41,820 nt of DNA from Treponema sp. (GCA_031276965.1 JAISMC010000069.1:1-41820); one strand, 5' to 3'. Positions 24,041 to 33,620 are shown, numbered from the stretch's first letter. Numbers and translations: made by a program. The notes: generated by a model not told the origin, from the sequence alone.

Positions 24041-24043
24041 GAT

Positions 24044-24487
24044 ATGGCCGATTTAAACCATGTGGTGCTTATAGGCAGATTGACCAGGGATGCGGAGCTT
24101 AAGTATACCGCCAATGGTCAGGCGGTTTGTAAGTTCTCCATCGCAGTTAACCGCCGGAAGAAGAGCGGGGACCAGTGGGTAGATGAGGCGAATTTCTTCG
24201 ACATCGTCCTTTGGGGCCGTCAGGGGGAGTCCCTCAACCAGTATCTGGTTAAAGGTAAACTGGTGGGTGTGGACGGCGAACTTCGTCAAGACCGCTGGGA
24301 ACAGGATGGCCAGAACCGTTCCAAGGTGGAGGTGGTGGCCAACAACATACAGCTCCTGGGCGGCGGAAGCGGCGGCGCATCCTACAACAGCGGAACTTCC
24401 GGCGGAACCCGGGAGAGCGCAGGCGGCGTTCAGAATCCGCCGCCCCAGGGCGGAGACGACGGTTTTACCGACGATATTCCCTTTTAA
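24044..24487 (+). CDS. ssb: Single-stranded DNA-binding protein
   Basis: 147 residues. The N-terminal OB fold starts [16 protein letters not shown] and includes [21 protein letters not shown] Gly/Ser/Asn-rich linker follows, and the acidic tip DDIPF is the docking site for partner proteins. It acts at replication forks and in repair. Lying between rpsF and rpsR is the usual bacterial arrangement. Confidence 0.96.
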   Translation: MADLNHVVLIGRLTRDAELKYTANGQAVCKFSIAVNRRKKSGDQWVDEANFFDIVLWGRQGESLNQYLVKGKLVGVDGELRQDRWEQDGQNRSKVEVVANNIQLLGGGSGGASYNSGTSGGTRESAGGVQNPPPQGGDDGFTDDIPF

Positions 24488-24506
24488 TTTTTATACGGAG
24501 AAAAGT

Positions 24507-24830
24507 ATGTCTGACGAAAAATATACCGAAAACGAAAGGCCCCCCCGGCAGGACCGGGGCATGGATACCCAGATGGATGGCCGGGACGGAGATGATAAAA
24601 CAGGCCGGGGCAAGGGTAAGATCTACTTCAAAAAGAAGGTCTGCAGATTCTGTACCCAGAAGCTGAAGGCCGATTATAAAGATGCGGATGTGCTCCGCCG
24701 TTTTATCACGGAACGGGGCAAAATACTGCCCCGGCGGATAACCGGTACCTGTGCAAAACATCAGCGGGTTCTGGCTCTGGCCATTAAGCGGGCCAGGATC
24801 ATCGCCCTGCTTCCTTTTGTGGCGGAATAG
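24507..24830 (+). CDS. rpsR: 30S ribosomal protein S18
   Basis: 107 residues from the ATG at 24507, with ACGGAG about seven bases upstream; a longer frame from 24183 is a shadow of ssb. The S18 core begins at [10 protein letters not shown] and includes [24 protein letters not shown]. The first 40 or so residues ([15 protein letters not shown]...) are an acidic/charged extension absent from short S18 proteins. Cysteines at CRFC and GTC are conserved in the C+ type that can bind zinc. Confidence 0.95.
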   Translation: MSDEKYTENERPPRQDRGMDTQMDGRDGDDKTGRGKGKIYFKKKVCRFCTQKLKADYKDADVLRRFITERGKILPRRITGTCAKHQRVLALAIKRARIIALLPFVAE

Positions 24831-24844
24831 GCATAAACCGGCTC

Positions 24845-25909
24845 ATGTTTCCCCGGCGTGAAGGGCTTCCCCAAAGGCCGGCCCCTCTGCCCGCTCTGGC
24901 AGGGGCCCTGATCTGTCTTGTTCTGGTCAAAAGCGGTTTTCTTGCGCCGTTATTTTTGGTTCCCCTTGGAGTTTTAGCCTATAGCTGGAATTCGGGAACT
25001 GCCTGGGTTTCGGCGGCTTTTGTCCTCCTGGGCAACGGCATCTATACTTTAGGGACGGGCCTCTTTTGGAGGCGGGATTCCGGGTTTCCGGCGGTCTCTT
25101 CTCCGGGGGAACTGCCGGCGGCGTTTTTGCAGACCCTGCCGGAATGGCTCTACCTTACCGTGATGGTCCTGGGTTTTACCTGGCTTACGGCGCCGTTGCT
25201 GCGGAAGGGCCGGGGGCGGCGGATTCCCGCAGTCTACCGTTTGACTGCGGCCTCCGTTGCGGGGGCCCTGGCGGTGGTTCCGGTCTTGCGGGCGCTAAAG
25301 AACGACAACGGAATATACCAGCTTCTCCGGTCTCAGGCTGAGGCTGCGGTTTCACTCTATGCGTCCTCCCCGGATGCGGCGGTCCAGTCCCTTCTGGAGC
25401 GGATAAGCCCGGAGTGGATTCTGGAAACCCTGGGTTCTATTGCCCTCAGGGGAGGAGCGGCGGCTTCCTGTATGGCGCTGTTCTATTTTAACCGCCAGGC
25501 GGCGCTGATCCTTACCTGGTTTATCCGGAAGACCAGGCCGGGGGGCGGTATTGTCCGTTTCCATACCGATTTTTGGTTAATTTGGGTTTTTTCCTTTGCC
25601 TTTTTGGGGGTCCTGGGAGGAACGGTATGGCGGATTCCTCCGCTGGAAATCGGGGCATGGAATATTCTGGTCCTCTGTGCTATCCTCTATCTGGCCCAGG
25701 GCGCGGGAATTCTGCTCTATTTTTTAAGCAGGCTGGCGATGCCGCCTTTTCTGCGGTTTTTGGTTCATTTTCTGATCATTCTGGTGTTGTTCAGCCCCAA
25801 GGTTAATGTATTTGCCCTGGGCGCTCTGGCGCTTTTGGGTGTTGCTGAAAATTGGGTGCCCTTTAGGGCGCTCCACCCAAACGGATCATCCTCTACTCCG
25901 GGGACGTAA
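24845..25909 (+). CDS. Integral membrane protein, YybS-like position
   Basis: 354 residues with about eight hydrophobic segments, starting with ALAGALICLVLVKSGFLAPL and ending with VHFLIILVLFSPKVNVFALG. No charged active-site pattern is obvious. Its place between rpsR and rplI matches the DUF2232 (YybS) membrane protein found before rplI in Firmicutes, and the topology agrees, but sequence motifs are too weak for a firm call. It starts 14 bases after rpsR. Confidence 0.65.
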   Translation: MFPRREGLPQRPAPLPALAGALICLVLVKSGFLAPLFLVPLGVLAYSWNSGTAWVSAAFVLLGNGIYTLGTGLFWRRDSGFPAVSSPGELPAAFLQTLPEWLYLTVMVLGFTWLTAPLLRKGRGRRIPAVYRLTAASVAGALAVVPVLRALKNDNGIYQLLRSQAEAAVSLYASSPDAAVQSLLERISPEWILETLGSIALRGGAAASCMALFYFNRQAALILTWFIRKTRPGGGIVRFHTDFWLIWVFSFAFLGVLGGTVWRIPPLEIGAWNILVLCAILYLAQGAGILLYFLSRLAMPPFLRFLVHFLIILVLFSPKVNVFALGALALLGVAENWVPFRALHPNGSSSTPGT

Positions 25910-25987
25910 GGGCAGACCCGGGTTTGCCGTCCGTTTAAAAATCTTAACCATAAATGACCGGAGGGCCGTTTATGAAGGAGCTTGTGC

Positions 25988-26665
25988 ATGAAGGTTATTC
26001 TCAATAAAGATCTTAATCCCCTGGGAGAAGAGGGGGATGTAAAAGATGTGGCCAAGGGGTATGCCAGAAATTATCTGTTTCCCCGGGGCATAGCCCTTCC
26101 CTATACGGAACGGACCGTAAAACTCTTTGAGGCCCGGCGGGAGGAAATTGAAGCCCGTAAGGCAGTAAAGCGGCAGGACGCCGCGGGATTCAAGGAAAAA
26201 CTTGAGTCCCTGGAGTTGAACATAACCATGCCCGCCGGGGCCAATGGGAGGCTCTACGGCGCAGTAACCAATCAAACCGTGGCGGATGAACTTGCCAAAG
26301 CCGGATTTCAGATTGAGCGAAAACGGATTGAACTGCCCGGCAACAGCTTCAAAAGTGTGGGCAAATATAAAGTGACGGTAAAGCTCTACGAAAGCGCCGC
26401 GGCGGAGTTGACTATTGCCGTTCAGGCCCAGGTGATAAAGACCGAAGAGAGGGTTTCGCCGGCCCGGAAGGAACGGCGTCCCAGGGATGTTCCGTCTACC
26501 GCTGCGGCGGCTGCGGGCGAAGCTCCCGCCGCTTCCGGGGAGGCGCCATCCGTTGAAGCGCCCGCCGGGCCGGCTGCGCCGGAAGCGGTTTCACCCGGCG
26601 GGAAGGCCGTTCCGGCCGATACCGCCCAGGAAACTTCCTCAACCGAAACGGCTGCGGCGGAATAA
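25988..26665 (+). CDS. rplI: 50S ribosomal protein L9 with long tail
   Basis: 225 residues from the ATG at 25988; the usual length is about 150. MKVILNKDLNPLGEEGDVK and VAKGYARNYLFPRGIA are the L9 N-domain, and the C-domain ends near residue 150 (AVQAQVIKTEE). The remaining 75 residues are a low-complexity Ala/Pro/Glu/Ser tail (SGEAPSVEAPAGPAAPEA) with no predicted fold. GGAGG-like sequence precedes the start (GAAGGAGCTTGTGC). L9 stabilises the L1 stalk region and limits frameshifting. The tail is the odd feature. Confidence 0.93.
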   Translation: MKVILNKDLNPLGEEGDVKDVAKGYARNYLFPRGIALPYTERTVKLFEARREEIEARKAVKRQDAAGFKEKLESLELNITMPAGANGRLYGAVTNQTVADELAKAGFQIERKRIELPGNSFKSVGKYKVTVKLYESAAAELTIAVQAQVIKTEERVSPARKERRPRDVPSTAAAAAGEAPAASGEAPSVEAPAGPAAPEAVSPGGKAVPADTAQETSSTETAAAE

Positions 26666-26673
26666 TCCTTTCC

Positions 26674-28014
26674 ATGGCCTCCGCCTTGAAAGACAAGGTA
26701 CCTCCTCACAGCGACGAAGCCGAGCAGGCGGTACTGGGGGCCATGCTTTTGGACAACGGCGCCATAGATGCGGTACTGCCCTCTGTCAAGGCCGGCGATT
26801 TTTATTCGGGCGCAAACCGCCGTATCTTTGAAGCCGTACTTAACCTGAATCAGAACCGCCGCGAGGCGGACTACCGGACCGTCATCGCCGAACTCCGCCT
26901 TGCGGGGGAGCTTGACGGGGCGGGAGGGCCCGCTTATGTGGCGTCCCTGCCCGATGTGGTTCCTTCCAGCGCCAACATTGAATATTACGCCGGCATTGTC
27001 CGGGACTGTTCCCTCAAACGGGCCCTCTTAAAAGTATCCGCGGAGATTAGCGCCAAATGCTTCGACGAATCCCTGGAGGCCCGGATCCTCCTTGAGGAGA
27101 TCCAGCAGCGGATCTTTGAGCTCAGCGAGGGGAGGCAGACCGCAAGCTATAAAAAGGCCGGAGAGTGGGTCAATCCGGCTATTGAGTTTATCCAGGATTT
27201 TTACGGTTCCACCGAGCGGTATACCGGCGTCCCCTCGGGTTTTGATTCGTTGGATGCGTTGACTTCGGGTTTCCAGGCCTCGGAATTTATCATTATCGGC
27301 GCCCGGCCTTCAGTGGGAAAAACGGCTCTGGCCCTGTCCATGGCGGCGAATATGTCCGTTCATAACAAGAAACCCATCGGCTTTTTTACTTTGGAGATGT
27401 CCGGGCTCTCCCTGATTCTGCGGATGATATCCAGCGAGTCCGGGGTGGAGTCGGAAAAGATCCGTACCAAGCTTTTGAAACCCAGTGATTTTCAGAGCCT
27501 TATGGATGCGGCGGGGAGAATTTACGATGCGCCCTTCTACATTGTGGATATGCCCGGTATGACCTTGATGGATCTTCGTACCCAGGCCCGGCGGCTCCGT
27601 TCCCAGGAGAAGGTGGAGATCATCTTTATAGATTATCTGGGTCTTATCGTTTCCGAAAACAGCCGGCTTCCCCGGTATGAACAGTTCGCCGAAATTTCCC
27701 GGTCCCTCAAAAGTCTTGCCCGGGAGCTGGGCGTTCCTGTGGTGGCCCTTTCCCAGCTCCGCCGGGATGCCGAAGGGAAACAGCCCACCCTGGCGGACAT
27801 CAGGGAATCGGGTTCCATTGAACAGGATGCGGACGTTATTCTCTTTCTGCACCGGGACCGGGAATCGGACAAAAGGGCCGACAGTGCGAATAAGGGGAAC
27901 GATGTCAAAACGGAGCTTATCGTAGCCAAACAGCGAAACGGTCCCGTGGGAATTGTGGACATTGCCTTTGTGCCGAGTTTCGCCAGATTTGCGAACCTCT
28001 CCAAATCTTCTTAA
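26674..28014 (+). CDS. dnaB: Replicative DNA helicase
   Basis: 446 residues. The N-terminal domain begins PPHSDEAEQAVLGAMLLD. The RecA-like motor has Walker A GARPSVGKT at 209-217, FFTLEMSG (H1a), IFIDYLGL (Walker B) and ALSQLRRDAEG with DIRESGSIEQDAD. No intein is present. It unwinds DNA at the replication fork as a hexamer. Starts eight bases after rplI and closes the operon. GTCCGC-cggca-GCGGAC (28021-28037) follows the stop, without a T-run. Confidence 0.96.
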   Translation: MASALKDKVPPHSDEAEQAVLGAMLLDNGAIDAVLPSVKAGDFYSGANRRIFEAVLNLNQNRREADYRTVIAELRLAGELDGAGGPAYVASLPDVVPSSANIEYYAGIVRDCSLKRALLKVSAEISAKCFDESLEARILLEEIQQRIFELSEGRQTASYKKAGEWVNPAIEFIQDFYGSTERYTGVPSGFDSLDALTSGFQASEFIIIGARPSVGKTALALSMAANMSVHNKKPIGFFTLEMSGLSLILRMISSESGVESEKIRTKLLKPSDFQSLMDAAGRIYDAPFYIVDMPGMTLMDLRTQARRLRSQEKVEIIFIDYLGLIVSENSRLPRYEQFAEISRSLKSLARELGVPVVALSQLRRDAEGKQPTLADIRESGSIEQDADVILFLHRDRESDKRADSANKGNDVKTELIVAKQRNGPVGIVDIAFVPSFARFANLSKSS

Positions 28015-28189
28015 CGGTTTGTCCGCCGGCAGCGGACGGTGAAGGATTTGCAATTCTCCTTGGTTTGGTATAGGTTTTTAGAACCAGGGAAGTTTCGGAG
28101 ATTCCCGGGGTTTCCGGGCCTCTCCGGGCAGGAAAGTTCCGGAAGGCTGATTCGGAAATTTCCGCAGGTAAAAACAGAAGGAGGGCAGT

Positions 28190-28486
28190 ATGGTTTTTAC
28201 CGACGAGTACGATTTTGATCTTCTGGTTAATGAGGCGGAAAAAAAAATCATCGCCGAACTGGAACAGCAGCTTAACGCCCACGAAGGGGATATTTGCCGC
28301 TGCAGTGAATGTGTCCTTGATATGGCGGCCATGGCTCTGAATGCAGTTAAGCCCATGTACCGGGTGTCCCTTCTGGGAAGCCTCTATGCCGCCGAGGCTA
28401 TAAATGAAGAATCCTATACCAAGAGCGTCCGGAATGCGGTGGCCCGTTCCATAGAAAAGGTGAGGAAGAATCCCGCCCACGATTAG
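28190..28486 (+). CDS. ComFB-like late competence protein
   Basis: 98 residues with an excellent ribosome site (AAGGAGG). The ComFB family signature is present: helix VNEAEKKIIAELEQQL, the cysteine cluster CRCSECVLDMAAMALN and a PMYRVSLLGSLYA segment in place of PxYVV. ComFB is part of the Bacillus comF operon with an unclear role; cyanobacterial members bind cyclic dinucleotides. In treponemes the role is unknown. It lies 175 bases downstream of dnaB. That gap is GC-rich with small inverted repeats and no gene. Confidence 0.75.
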   Translation: MVFTDEYDFDLLVNEAEKKIIAELEQQLNAHEGDICRCSECVLDMAAMALNAVKPMYRVSLLGSLYAAEAINEESYTKSVRNAVARSIEKVRKNPAHD

Positions 28487-28519
28487 GCCCGGGTTCCGGC
28501 GAATTCCGGTTTTCCAATA

Positions 28520-28553
28520 GACTTGTCCGGAAACTCCGGTTTCTGAACAAGTC
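28520..28553. repeat. Minimal palindromic repeat (terminator-like)
   Basis: GACTTGT (28520-28526) pairs with ACAAGTC (28547-28553), enclosing GGAAAC-TCCG-GTTTC with one mismatch and one G-T pair. It is the shortest member of the repeat family and shares the outer stem GACTTGT/ACAAGTC with islands II and IV. It lies in the convergent gap between the ComFB-like and beta-propeller genes, ending three bases before the latter's stop codon, and may act as a two-way terminator. Confidence 0.75.
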
Positions 28554-28556
28554 CAA

Positions 28557-30473
28557 TTATTCCACGATGGCTCCCCTGATGATTCTTTCCCCGGTTTCAA
28601 GGATCCATTCATTTTCGCAGATGCTGAAACGGGCGGCGGCTTTCCCCGAAGGATCGTGCCAGTTTAGGGCGCCGTCGCCGTCCAGGACAATAACGGCGCC
28701 GCCCCCCTCGATTAGCTGCACGGGGAGGCCCGGAGTCCGCTGGAAGAGGACGGCGCCCCCCTGCCCGTAAAAGGCCGCCCCCTCTCCTCCCAGGGATGCG
28801 GCGGGGACCCCCCGGACTTCGGCGATGCCGCAGCCGGAATCCTCCCCCGGATACTCCGCCAGGGATCTAAGTTCCCCGGAAAGATCGATCTTGACCAGGG
28901 CGCTTACCTTATCTGTTTTTCCCGTTACGGTTACTCCGTAGAGGGCGCCGCTTCCGCTCCGGTACACCCTGGTTCCAAGGGCGGGGGAGGGGAGGGGGAC
29001 AGTTTCTCCGGTGGCGGCGTTGATCTTTAAAAAGGGGGCGTTCCCCGTACTCTGCGCCAGGACAAGGATTTGGGGACCGGCAAAGGCGGCATCCAGGGAA
29101 CCAGAGGAAACGGAGGAAAAGAGCAGCTCCCCCGACTCCAGGGAGGCGACTTTGATGCTGCCCCCGGAATCAAGGAACAAGCCCTGGTTCCCCAGGACCG
29201 AAACTGCCCGCAGAGGATGCCTGCCGGACAGCCTGCTCAGCGGCGTTCCTTCTTCACCCCGGCCTATGCCGGCGGCGCTTCTTACCACCGGAGGCCGGCG
29301 GGTGTTGTTGGATTGCCAGAGTACGAAGACGCCGCTTTCCGGGGCCGCGCTGATACGGTTATAGAATTCCGCCTTTTCCAGGGTCAGGATCATCCCCTCC
29401 TGAAGTTCCCGGTAATCCAGGGGAATCGTCCCCAGGCCGGATCCTTCGCAGAGAAAGACCAGGCTGTTTCCGGCGGCGGCCGCTTCCTCTATGCTCCGCC
29501 GGTTCAGCGCCGGCAGGGGAACCGCCTCTTCTCCTTCCAGGGCCAGAAGGGTTCCGCCGGAACAGCCCAAAACTATCCGGTATTCTGCGCTGACCGCGGA
29601 GACCGCCGGGACGGAAAGATTCAGTCGGTCCTTGATTTCCAGCTTTCCCGCAAAGTCCAGGGTAAGCCGGTATAGGACAGGATTATTCCCTGCGCCGAGA
29701 CACCAGAATTCGGGAAGATCTCCCCGGGAAAGAAACAATTTTCCCCGGCGTATGCTCCGTTCCCTGGCGATGGTACTTCCCGATACCGCATTCAGCACCA
29801 GGATACCCTGGGAATCAATCCCCGCAAGAAAACGGTTACCGCTGAAGAGGATGGGGCTTCCCAAATTGGCGGGAACTCTGAAGCGGCGGATCTCTTCCCC
29901 CGTTTCCAGTTCCCAGTAGGAGAGAGTCCCCGAGGCCGTATAGGCGATCATTGAACGTTCCGAGATCCCCGTGGCGGCAAAAGCCGCCGCCCCCGAAAGC
30001 TGTGCCGGGGACTCCAGGATTTCTCCGGTTTCGGGGTGGATAAAAAGGACCGAAGCGGCCCGGCTGTTCCGTCCGGCCATGATGAAACCGCCCGAGGCGG
30101 AGTAACCGATACAGCTCAGAGGGTCCCTGAAACTGAGAACGAAAAACCGCTCTTTCTTCTCATAATCCCAGGCGGAAATCCGGTATACCCCAAGGCCGTT
30201 ACTCTCGATTACGGCAATCTGGGACCTGCCGGGCCTCTTGGCCATGGCGGCGATGGGGTAGGGGCTCAACTGGTAACGGTCTACCGCGGCCCGGTCCGCG
30301 GGGCTCCAAATGCCGAGAAAACCGTCCGCCCCGGCGCTGAGAACGCGGCCCTGGTCATCTGAAACAAGAGCGTTTACTGCGCCCCGGTGCGCCCCGGCGG
30401 TCTGGGCCGGCAGAACTTCCCAGGCCGCCAGAAACAGTGCCGCCGCGAGACCTGCAAGTAAAACAAGCTTCAT
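28557..30473 (-). CDS. Exported WD40-like beta-propeller protein
   Basis: 638 residues with a signal peptide (LVLLAGLAAALFLAAWEVLPAQ, cleavage probably after PAQ). The rest consists of beta-propeller blades, clearest at the start: HRGAVNALVSDDQGRVLSAG, ADGFLGIWSPADRAAV. Later blades are more diverged (YTASGTLSYWELETGEEIRRF). No enzymatic motif. It is expected to be a periplasmic or surface scaffold. Starts two bases after the CpXC gene ends, so they are cotranscribed. Confidence 0.8.
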   Translation of the reverse strand: MKLVLLAGLAAALFLAAWEVLPAQTAGAHRGAVNALVSDDQGRVLSAGADGFLGIWSPADRAAVDRYQLSPYPIAAMAKRPGRSQIAVIESNGLGVYRISAWDYEKKERFFVLSFRDPLSCIGYSASGGFIMAGRNSRAASVLFIHPETGEILESPAQLSGAAAFAATGISERSMIAYTASGTLSYWELETGEEIRRFRVPANLGSPILFSGNRFLAGIDSQGILVLNAVSGSTIARERSIRRGKLFLSRGDLPEFWCLGAGNNPVLYRLTLDFAGKLEIKDRLNLSVPAVSAVSAEYRIVLGCSGGTLLALEGEEAVPLPALNRRSIEEAAAAGNSLVFLCEGSGLGTIPLDYRELQEGMILTLEKAEFYNRISAAPESGVFVLWQSNNTRRPPVVRSAAGIGRGEEGTPLSRLSGRHPLRAVSVLGNQGLFLDSGGSIKVASLESGELLFSSVSSGSLDAAFAGPQILVLAQSTGNAPFLKINAATGETVPLPSPALGTRVYRSGSGALYGVTVTGKTDKVSALVKIDLSGELRSLAEYPGEDSGCGIAEVRGVPAASLGGEGAAFYGQGGAVLFQRTPGLPVQLIEGGGAVIVLDGDGALNWHDPSGKAAARFSICENEWILETGERIIRGAIVE

Positions 30474-30475
30474 TT

Positions 30476-31087
30476 TTAACGTCCGTCGAAACGCCTCATG
30501 TTTTGTACCGAAAGATAAGAGCCCGACCGCAGGGATTTGAAGAGCTCCCCCTTGGGATTCTTCTTGTAATCCTGGACTGTTTTTTCATATACCGTCATGG
30601 GTACCTTGGTTACTGCGATCTCGTCCTTGTTAAACCCGTGGAGATGGAGTTCAAGAAAACCGGGACTTTGGTTCTGATACCAGATATTGACCTCCTTGTC
30701 GGGATAGCTTTCCTCCGCCCTGAGGAGAAGATAGTACTTAATAGCCTCGATTACCAGCGGGTCCAGATTATCCCGGAATACGGCGATACGATCCGTCATC
30801 TCCGGATAGCCGATGACGGTTTCGGTCTTTCCCTGGCCGCCCTTTTTCCGGTAGAATTCCCCCCGGTCAAGTTCAGGAATTACCTCAAGGCGCATGCCCC
30901 TGCTGGGCCATGCCACGGTGATGGGAAATTCAGGTTTATGTTTTTTGCCGCAGCTTGCACAGGTGAAGTTCATAAAGGAACCGTCCATGATTTCGTCAAG
31001 ATATCCGGGCCGGGCGTCCAGATCTATTTCTTCAGGATATTCTACGGTGAAGGTATTATCGCAATAACAGGGAATTTTTCGTTTCAA
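30476..31087 (-). CDS. CpXC domain protein
   Basis: 203 residues. The N-terminal IPCYCDNTF and the later FTCASCGKKH form the two cysteine pairs of the CpXC domain, likely a zinc ribbon. The body contains a helical segment DPLVIEAIKYYLLLRAEE. No signal peptide. AAGGAG lies upstream of the ATG. Function is not known. It sits between rseP and the beta-propeller gene. Confidence 0.78.
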   Translation of the reverse strand: MKRKIPCYCDNTFTVEYPEEIDLDARPGYLDEIMDGSFMNFTCASCGKKHKPEFPITVAWPSRGMRLEVIPELDRGEFYRKKGGQGKTETVIGYPEMTDRIAVFRDNLDPLVIEAIKYYLLLRAEESYPDKEVNIWYQNQSPGFLELHLHGFNKDEIAVTKVPMTVYEKTVQDYKKNPKGELFKSLRSGSYLSVQNMRRFDGR

Positions 31088-31119
31088 GATAAACTCCTTT
31101 AGCTGCGAAAACCGGCCCG

Positions 31120-32478
31120 CTAACGCCGGACCAGAAAAAGTATATCCCCAAAGACTGCAAAAATCATCAGGCCGAAAATAAGCGCCCCCCCCACAGTCTG
31201 GAAGGCGCTTATCATCCTGGGATGAAGGGGCCCCCGCTTGATAAGCTCAACGATGAAGAGCAGGATCATCCCCCCGTCGAGCACCGGAAGGGGGAGGAGG
31301 TTCATAATGCAGAGGGCTATGGAGATAAGGGCCAGAAAGTTGGCCATGGTACTCAATCCCATACCGAAGCTTTGTCCGAAGCCTTCCGCCGCAACCTCTC
31401 CTACCATGTAGGTTATCCTCACCGGGCCGGATACCGCCTGGGTCAGATCGATTCCCCTAAAGAGAAGGGCCAGGCTGCGTACCGACAGGGTAAAGGTTTT
31501 CCAGGTTTCCATCGTCCCCGCCGCCAAGGCCTGCAGGGGGTTAAGGGAAGGGGTATGGTACCGGATGGCCTCGTAACTGATACCCAGCTCCGCATCTCCG
31601 GCGGCGGAATAGGAAACCACCAGATCCGTCTCTATCTCCCGGCCGGAACGTTCCAGCGTCAGGGACAGAACCGGAGGCTGGGATTTGAGGATTCCGTTGA
31701 ATTTTGCCGTATAGGGCAGTTCCTCTCCGTTCACCCTGAGAATCCGGTCCCCCGCCCGGACTCCCGCTATCCATGCGGGGCTTCCCTCGGCCACGGAATA
31801 CACCAGGGGCTCGGTCCAGGCATAGACTCCTATCTTACCTGCGGCGGTACTCTTGTCCAGGATGGGACGTATCGAGAGATCCACCGTTCCGCCGTTTCGT
31901 TCGACCCGCATGGACAGGGTTTTTTCCGGGTTGGTGGCAACGGCCTCCAATATGTCGTGGTAGTTGGCGATGGGCCTGCCGTCAATGGCAACTATCCGGT
32001 CCCCCGATACAAGCCCCGCCTCATCCGCCGGATACCGCATTCCCCCTTCGGTGTCGGAGAGAAGCACGATACGGTTATCCAGGGTGGTAATTTCAAAGCC
32101 GGCGCCCCAGATGCAGGAAAGCACCAGCACCGCAAAGAGGAGGTTAAAAAGGGGACCCGCAAAACAGACGACGATCCGCTTTAGAGGATGGGTCCCCAGG
32201 AAGGTCCCCTTAATCCGGGGCATCTCCTTCAGCTTATTTTCATAGGCTTCCTGGAATTCGTTTTCTCCCCGCATTTTACAGTAACCCCCGATGGGAAACA
32301 TGCCCAACCGGTATTCAACGGCGCCGATCTTCTTTTTGAACAGGGGATTACCCCAGCCTATGGAGAAGGCCTCTACATCGATCCCCACAAGCCGGGCGGC
32401 AAGGAAGTGGCCTAATTCATGGATAATAACCACCACCCCCAGGCCGATTAATCCCAGGATTATCTTTATCGCTATCAT
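31120..32478 (-). CDS. rseP: Site-2 protease RseP
   Basis: 452 residues. The zinc motif HELGH is at 20-24 in the first membrane segment and the second ligand LDG at about 400-402 (LPLPVLDGG). Two PDZ-like domains lie between, about 115-300 (GLVSGDRIVAIDGRPI, AGVRAGDRILRVNGEEL). Four membrane segments are visible. It cleaves membrane-bound anti-sigma factors and remnant signal peptides. It overlaps the dxr stop as ATGA, as is common in the uppS-cdsA-dxr-rseP cluster. Confidence 0.95.
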   Translation of the reverse strand: MIAIKIILGLIGLGVVVIIHELGHFLAARLVGIDVEAFSIGWGNPLFKKKIGAVEYRLGMFPIGGYCKMRGENEFQEAYENKLKEMPRIKGTFLGTHPLKRIVVCFAGPLFNLLFAVLVLSCIWGAGFEITTLDNRIVLLSDTEGGMRYPADEAGLVSGDRIVAIDGRPIANYHDILEAVATNPEKTLSMRVERNGGTVDLSIRPILDKSTAAGKIGVYAWTEPLVYSVAEGSPAWIAGVRAGDRILRVNGEELPYTAKFNGILKSQPPVLSLTLERSGREIETDLVVSYSAAGDAELGISYEAIRYHTPSLNPLQALAAGTMETWKTFTLSVRSLALLFRGIDLTQAVSGPVRITYMVGEVAAEGFGQSFGMGLSTMANFLALISIALCIMNLLPLPVLDGGMILLFIVELIKRGPLHPRMISAFQTVGGALIFGLMIFAVFGDILFLVRR

Positions 32479-33620
32479 AATTTCTCCGTCCGGATATGTG
32501 TTTCCGCAAATGCCCGGGCCTTCCGGTCTCCCTCAAGGATCCCCTCCAGATCCCCCGGGGAAGCCGTCCAGTCCCTGCTTAAAACATACTCAACAATCCG
32601 GGGTATATCAAGAAAAGAAAGTTCCCCCTTAAGAAAGGCCGCCACCGCCGTCTCGTTAGCGGCGTTATACGCCGCGGGGTAGAGGCATCCCCTCCGGGCC
32701 GCTTCGTAGGCCAGGGGAAGCAGCGGGAAGCGTCCGCCGTCGGGCCTGCCGAATTCCAGGGTCAGGCTCTCGAAGTTGAGATGTTCCACGGCCCGGTCCC
32801 CGGTACATTCGGGCCAATAGAGGGCGTCTTGAATGGGAAGGCGCATATCGGGCCGGGAAAGCTGGGCGTAGACCGCCCCGTTTTTGAGGCGGATCATTGA
32901 ATGGACCACGCTCTGGGGATGGATAACCACGCTTATCTTTTCCGGGGGAAGTTTGAAGAGCTGAACCGCCTCAATTACCTCAAGGCCCTTGTTCCCCAGG
33001 GTGGCCGAATCAATGGTTATCTTGGGACCCATCTTCCAGGTAGGATGGACCAAAGCGTCGCCGGGACGGACCCTTTTAAGCTGTTCCAGGGTATAGCTGC
33101 GGAAGGGTCCTCCCGAGGCGGTGAGGAGCACCTCTTCCAGATTTTCCACGCCATGGACAGTCAGCAGATTGAAGATTGCCGAATGTTCCGAATCCACCGG
33201 AATGATGTGGACCTTTTTTTCCGCGGCCCTGGCAAAGGCTAACGGACCCGCCATGACCAGGGTTTCCTTATTTGCCAGGGCCAAATCCGCCCCCGCCTCC
33301 AGGGCAGCCAGGGAAGGCTCCAGCCCCGCCGCTCCGGCGACGCCATTGATCACAATATCCGCCCCGGATGCGGCAATGGCATCGAGGAGGCCCTTTTTGC
33401 CGTAATAGGCAATGCCGCCCCCGGAGTCCGCGGCGCTTCCCGAAAGGGCAAGCCGGGCGGCGGGGAATTCCCGGCCCAGGCTGCAAAGGCCCTCTCTATC
33501 GCTGTGAGCGCTGAGGAGCACCGTATTGAAATCGGCCTTTTCCCGCCGGAGTATATCCAGGGCGCTTTTCCCAATGGAACCTGTGGCGCCCAGCAGGGCA
33601 ATCCGTTTCTTTTTCCTCAT
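32475..33620 (-). CDS. dxr: 1-Deoxy-D-xylulose-5-phosphate reductoisomerase
   Basis: 381 residues. It makes 2-C-methyl-D-erythritol 4-phosphate, the committed step of the MEP isoprenoid pathway. The NADPH site is ALLGATGSIGKSALDIL. ALANKETLVMAG, VDSEHSAIF (metal-binding D and E) and TASGGPFR with WKMGPKITIDSATLGNKG are family motifs. Its product leads to the undecaprenyl chain built by the neighbouring uppS. Starts nine bases after cdsA. Confidence 0.97.
   Translation of the reverse strand: MRKKKRIALLGATGSIGKSALDILRREKADFNTVLLSAHSDREGLCSLGREFPAARLALSGSAADSGGGIAYYGKKGLLDAIAASGADIVINGVAGAAGLEPSLAALEAGADLALANKETLVMAGPLAFARAAEKKVHIIPVDSEHSAIFNLLTVHGVENLEEVLLTASGGPFRSYTLEQLKRVRPGDALVHPTWKMGPKITIDSATLGNKGLEVIEAVQLFKLPPEKISVVIHPQSVVHSMIRLKNGAVYAQLSRPDMRLPIQDALYWPECTGDRAVEHLNFESLTLEFGRPDGGRFPLLPLAYEAARRGCLYPAAYNAANETAVAAFLKGELSFLDIPRIVEYVLSRDWTASPGDLEGILEGDRKARAFAETHIRTEKL

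Noticed and set aside
24183-24506. N-terminal extension of rpsR
   Set aside because: It overlaps ssb in another frame. The ATG at 24507 has its own ribosome site.
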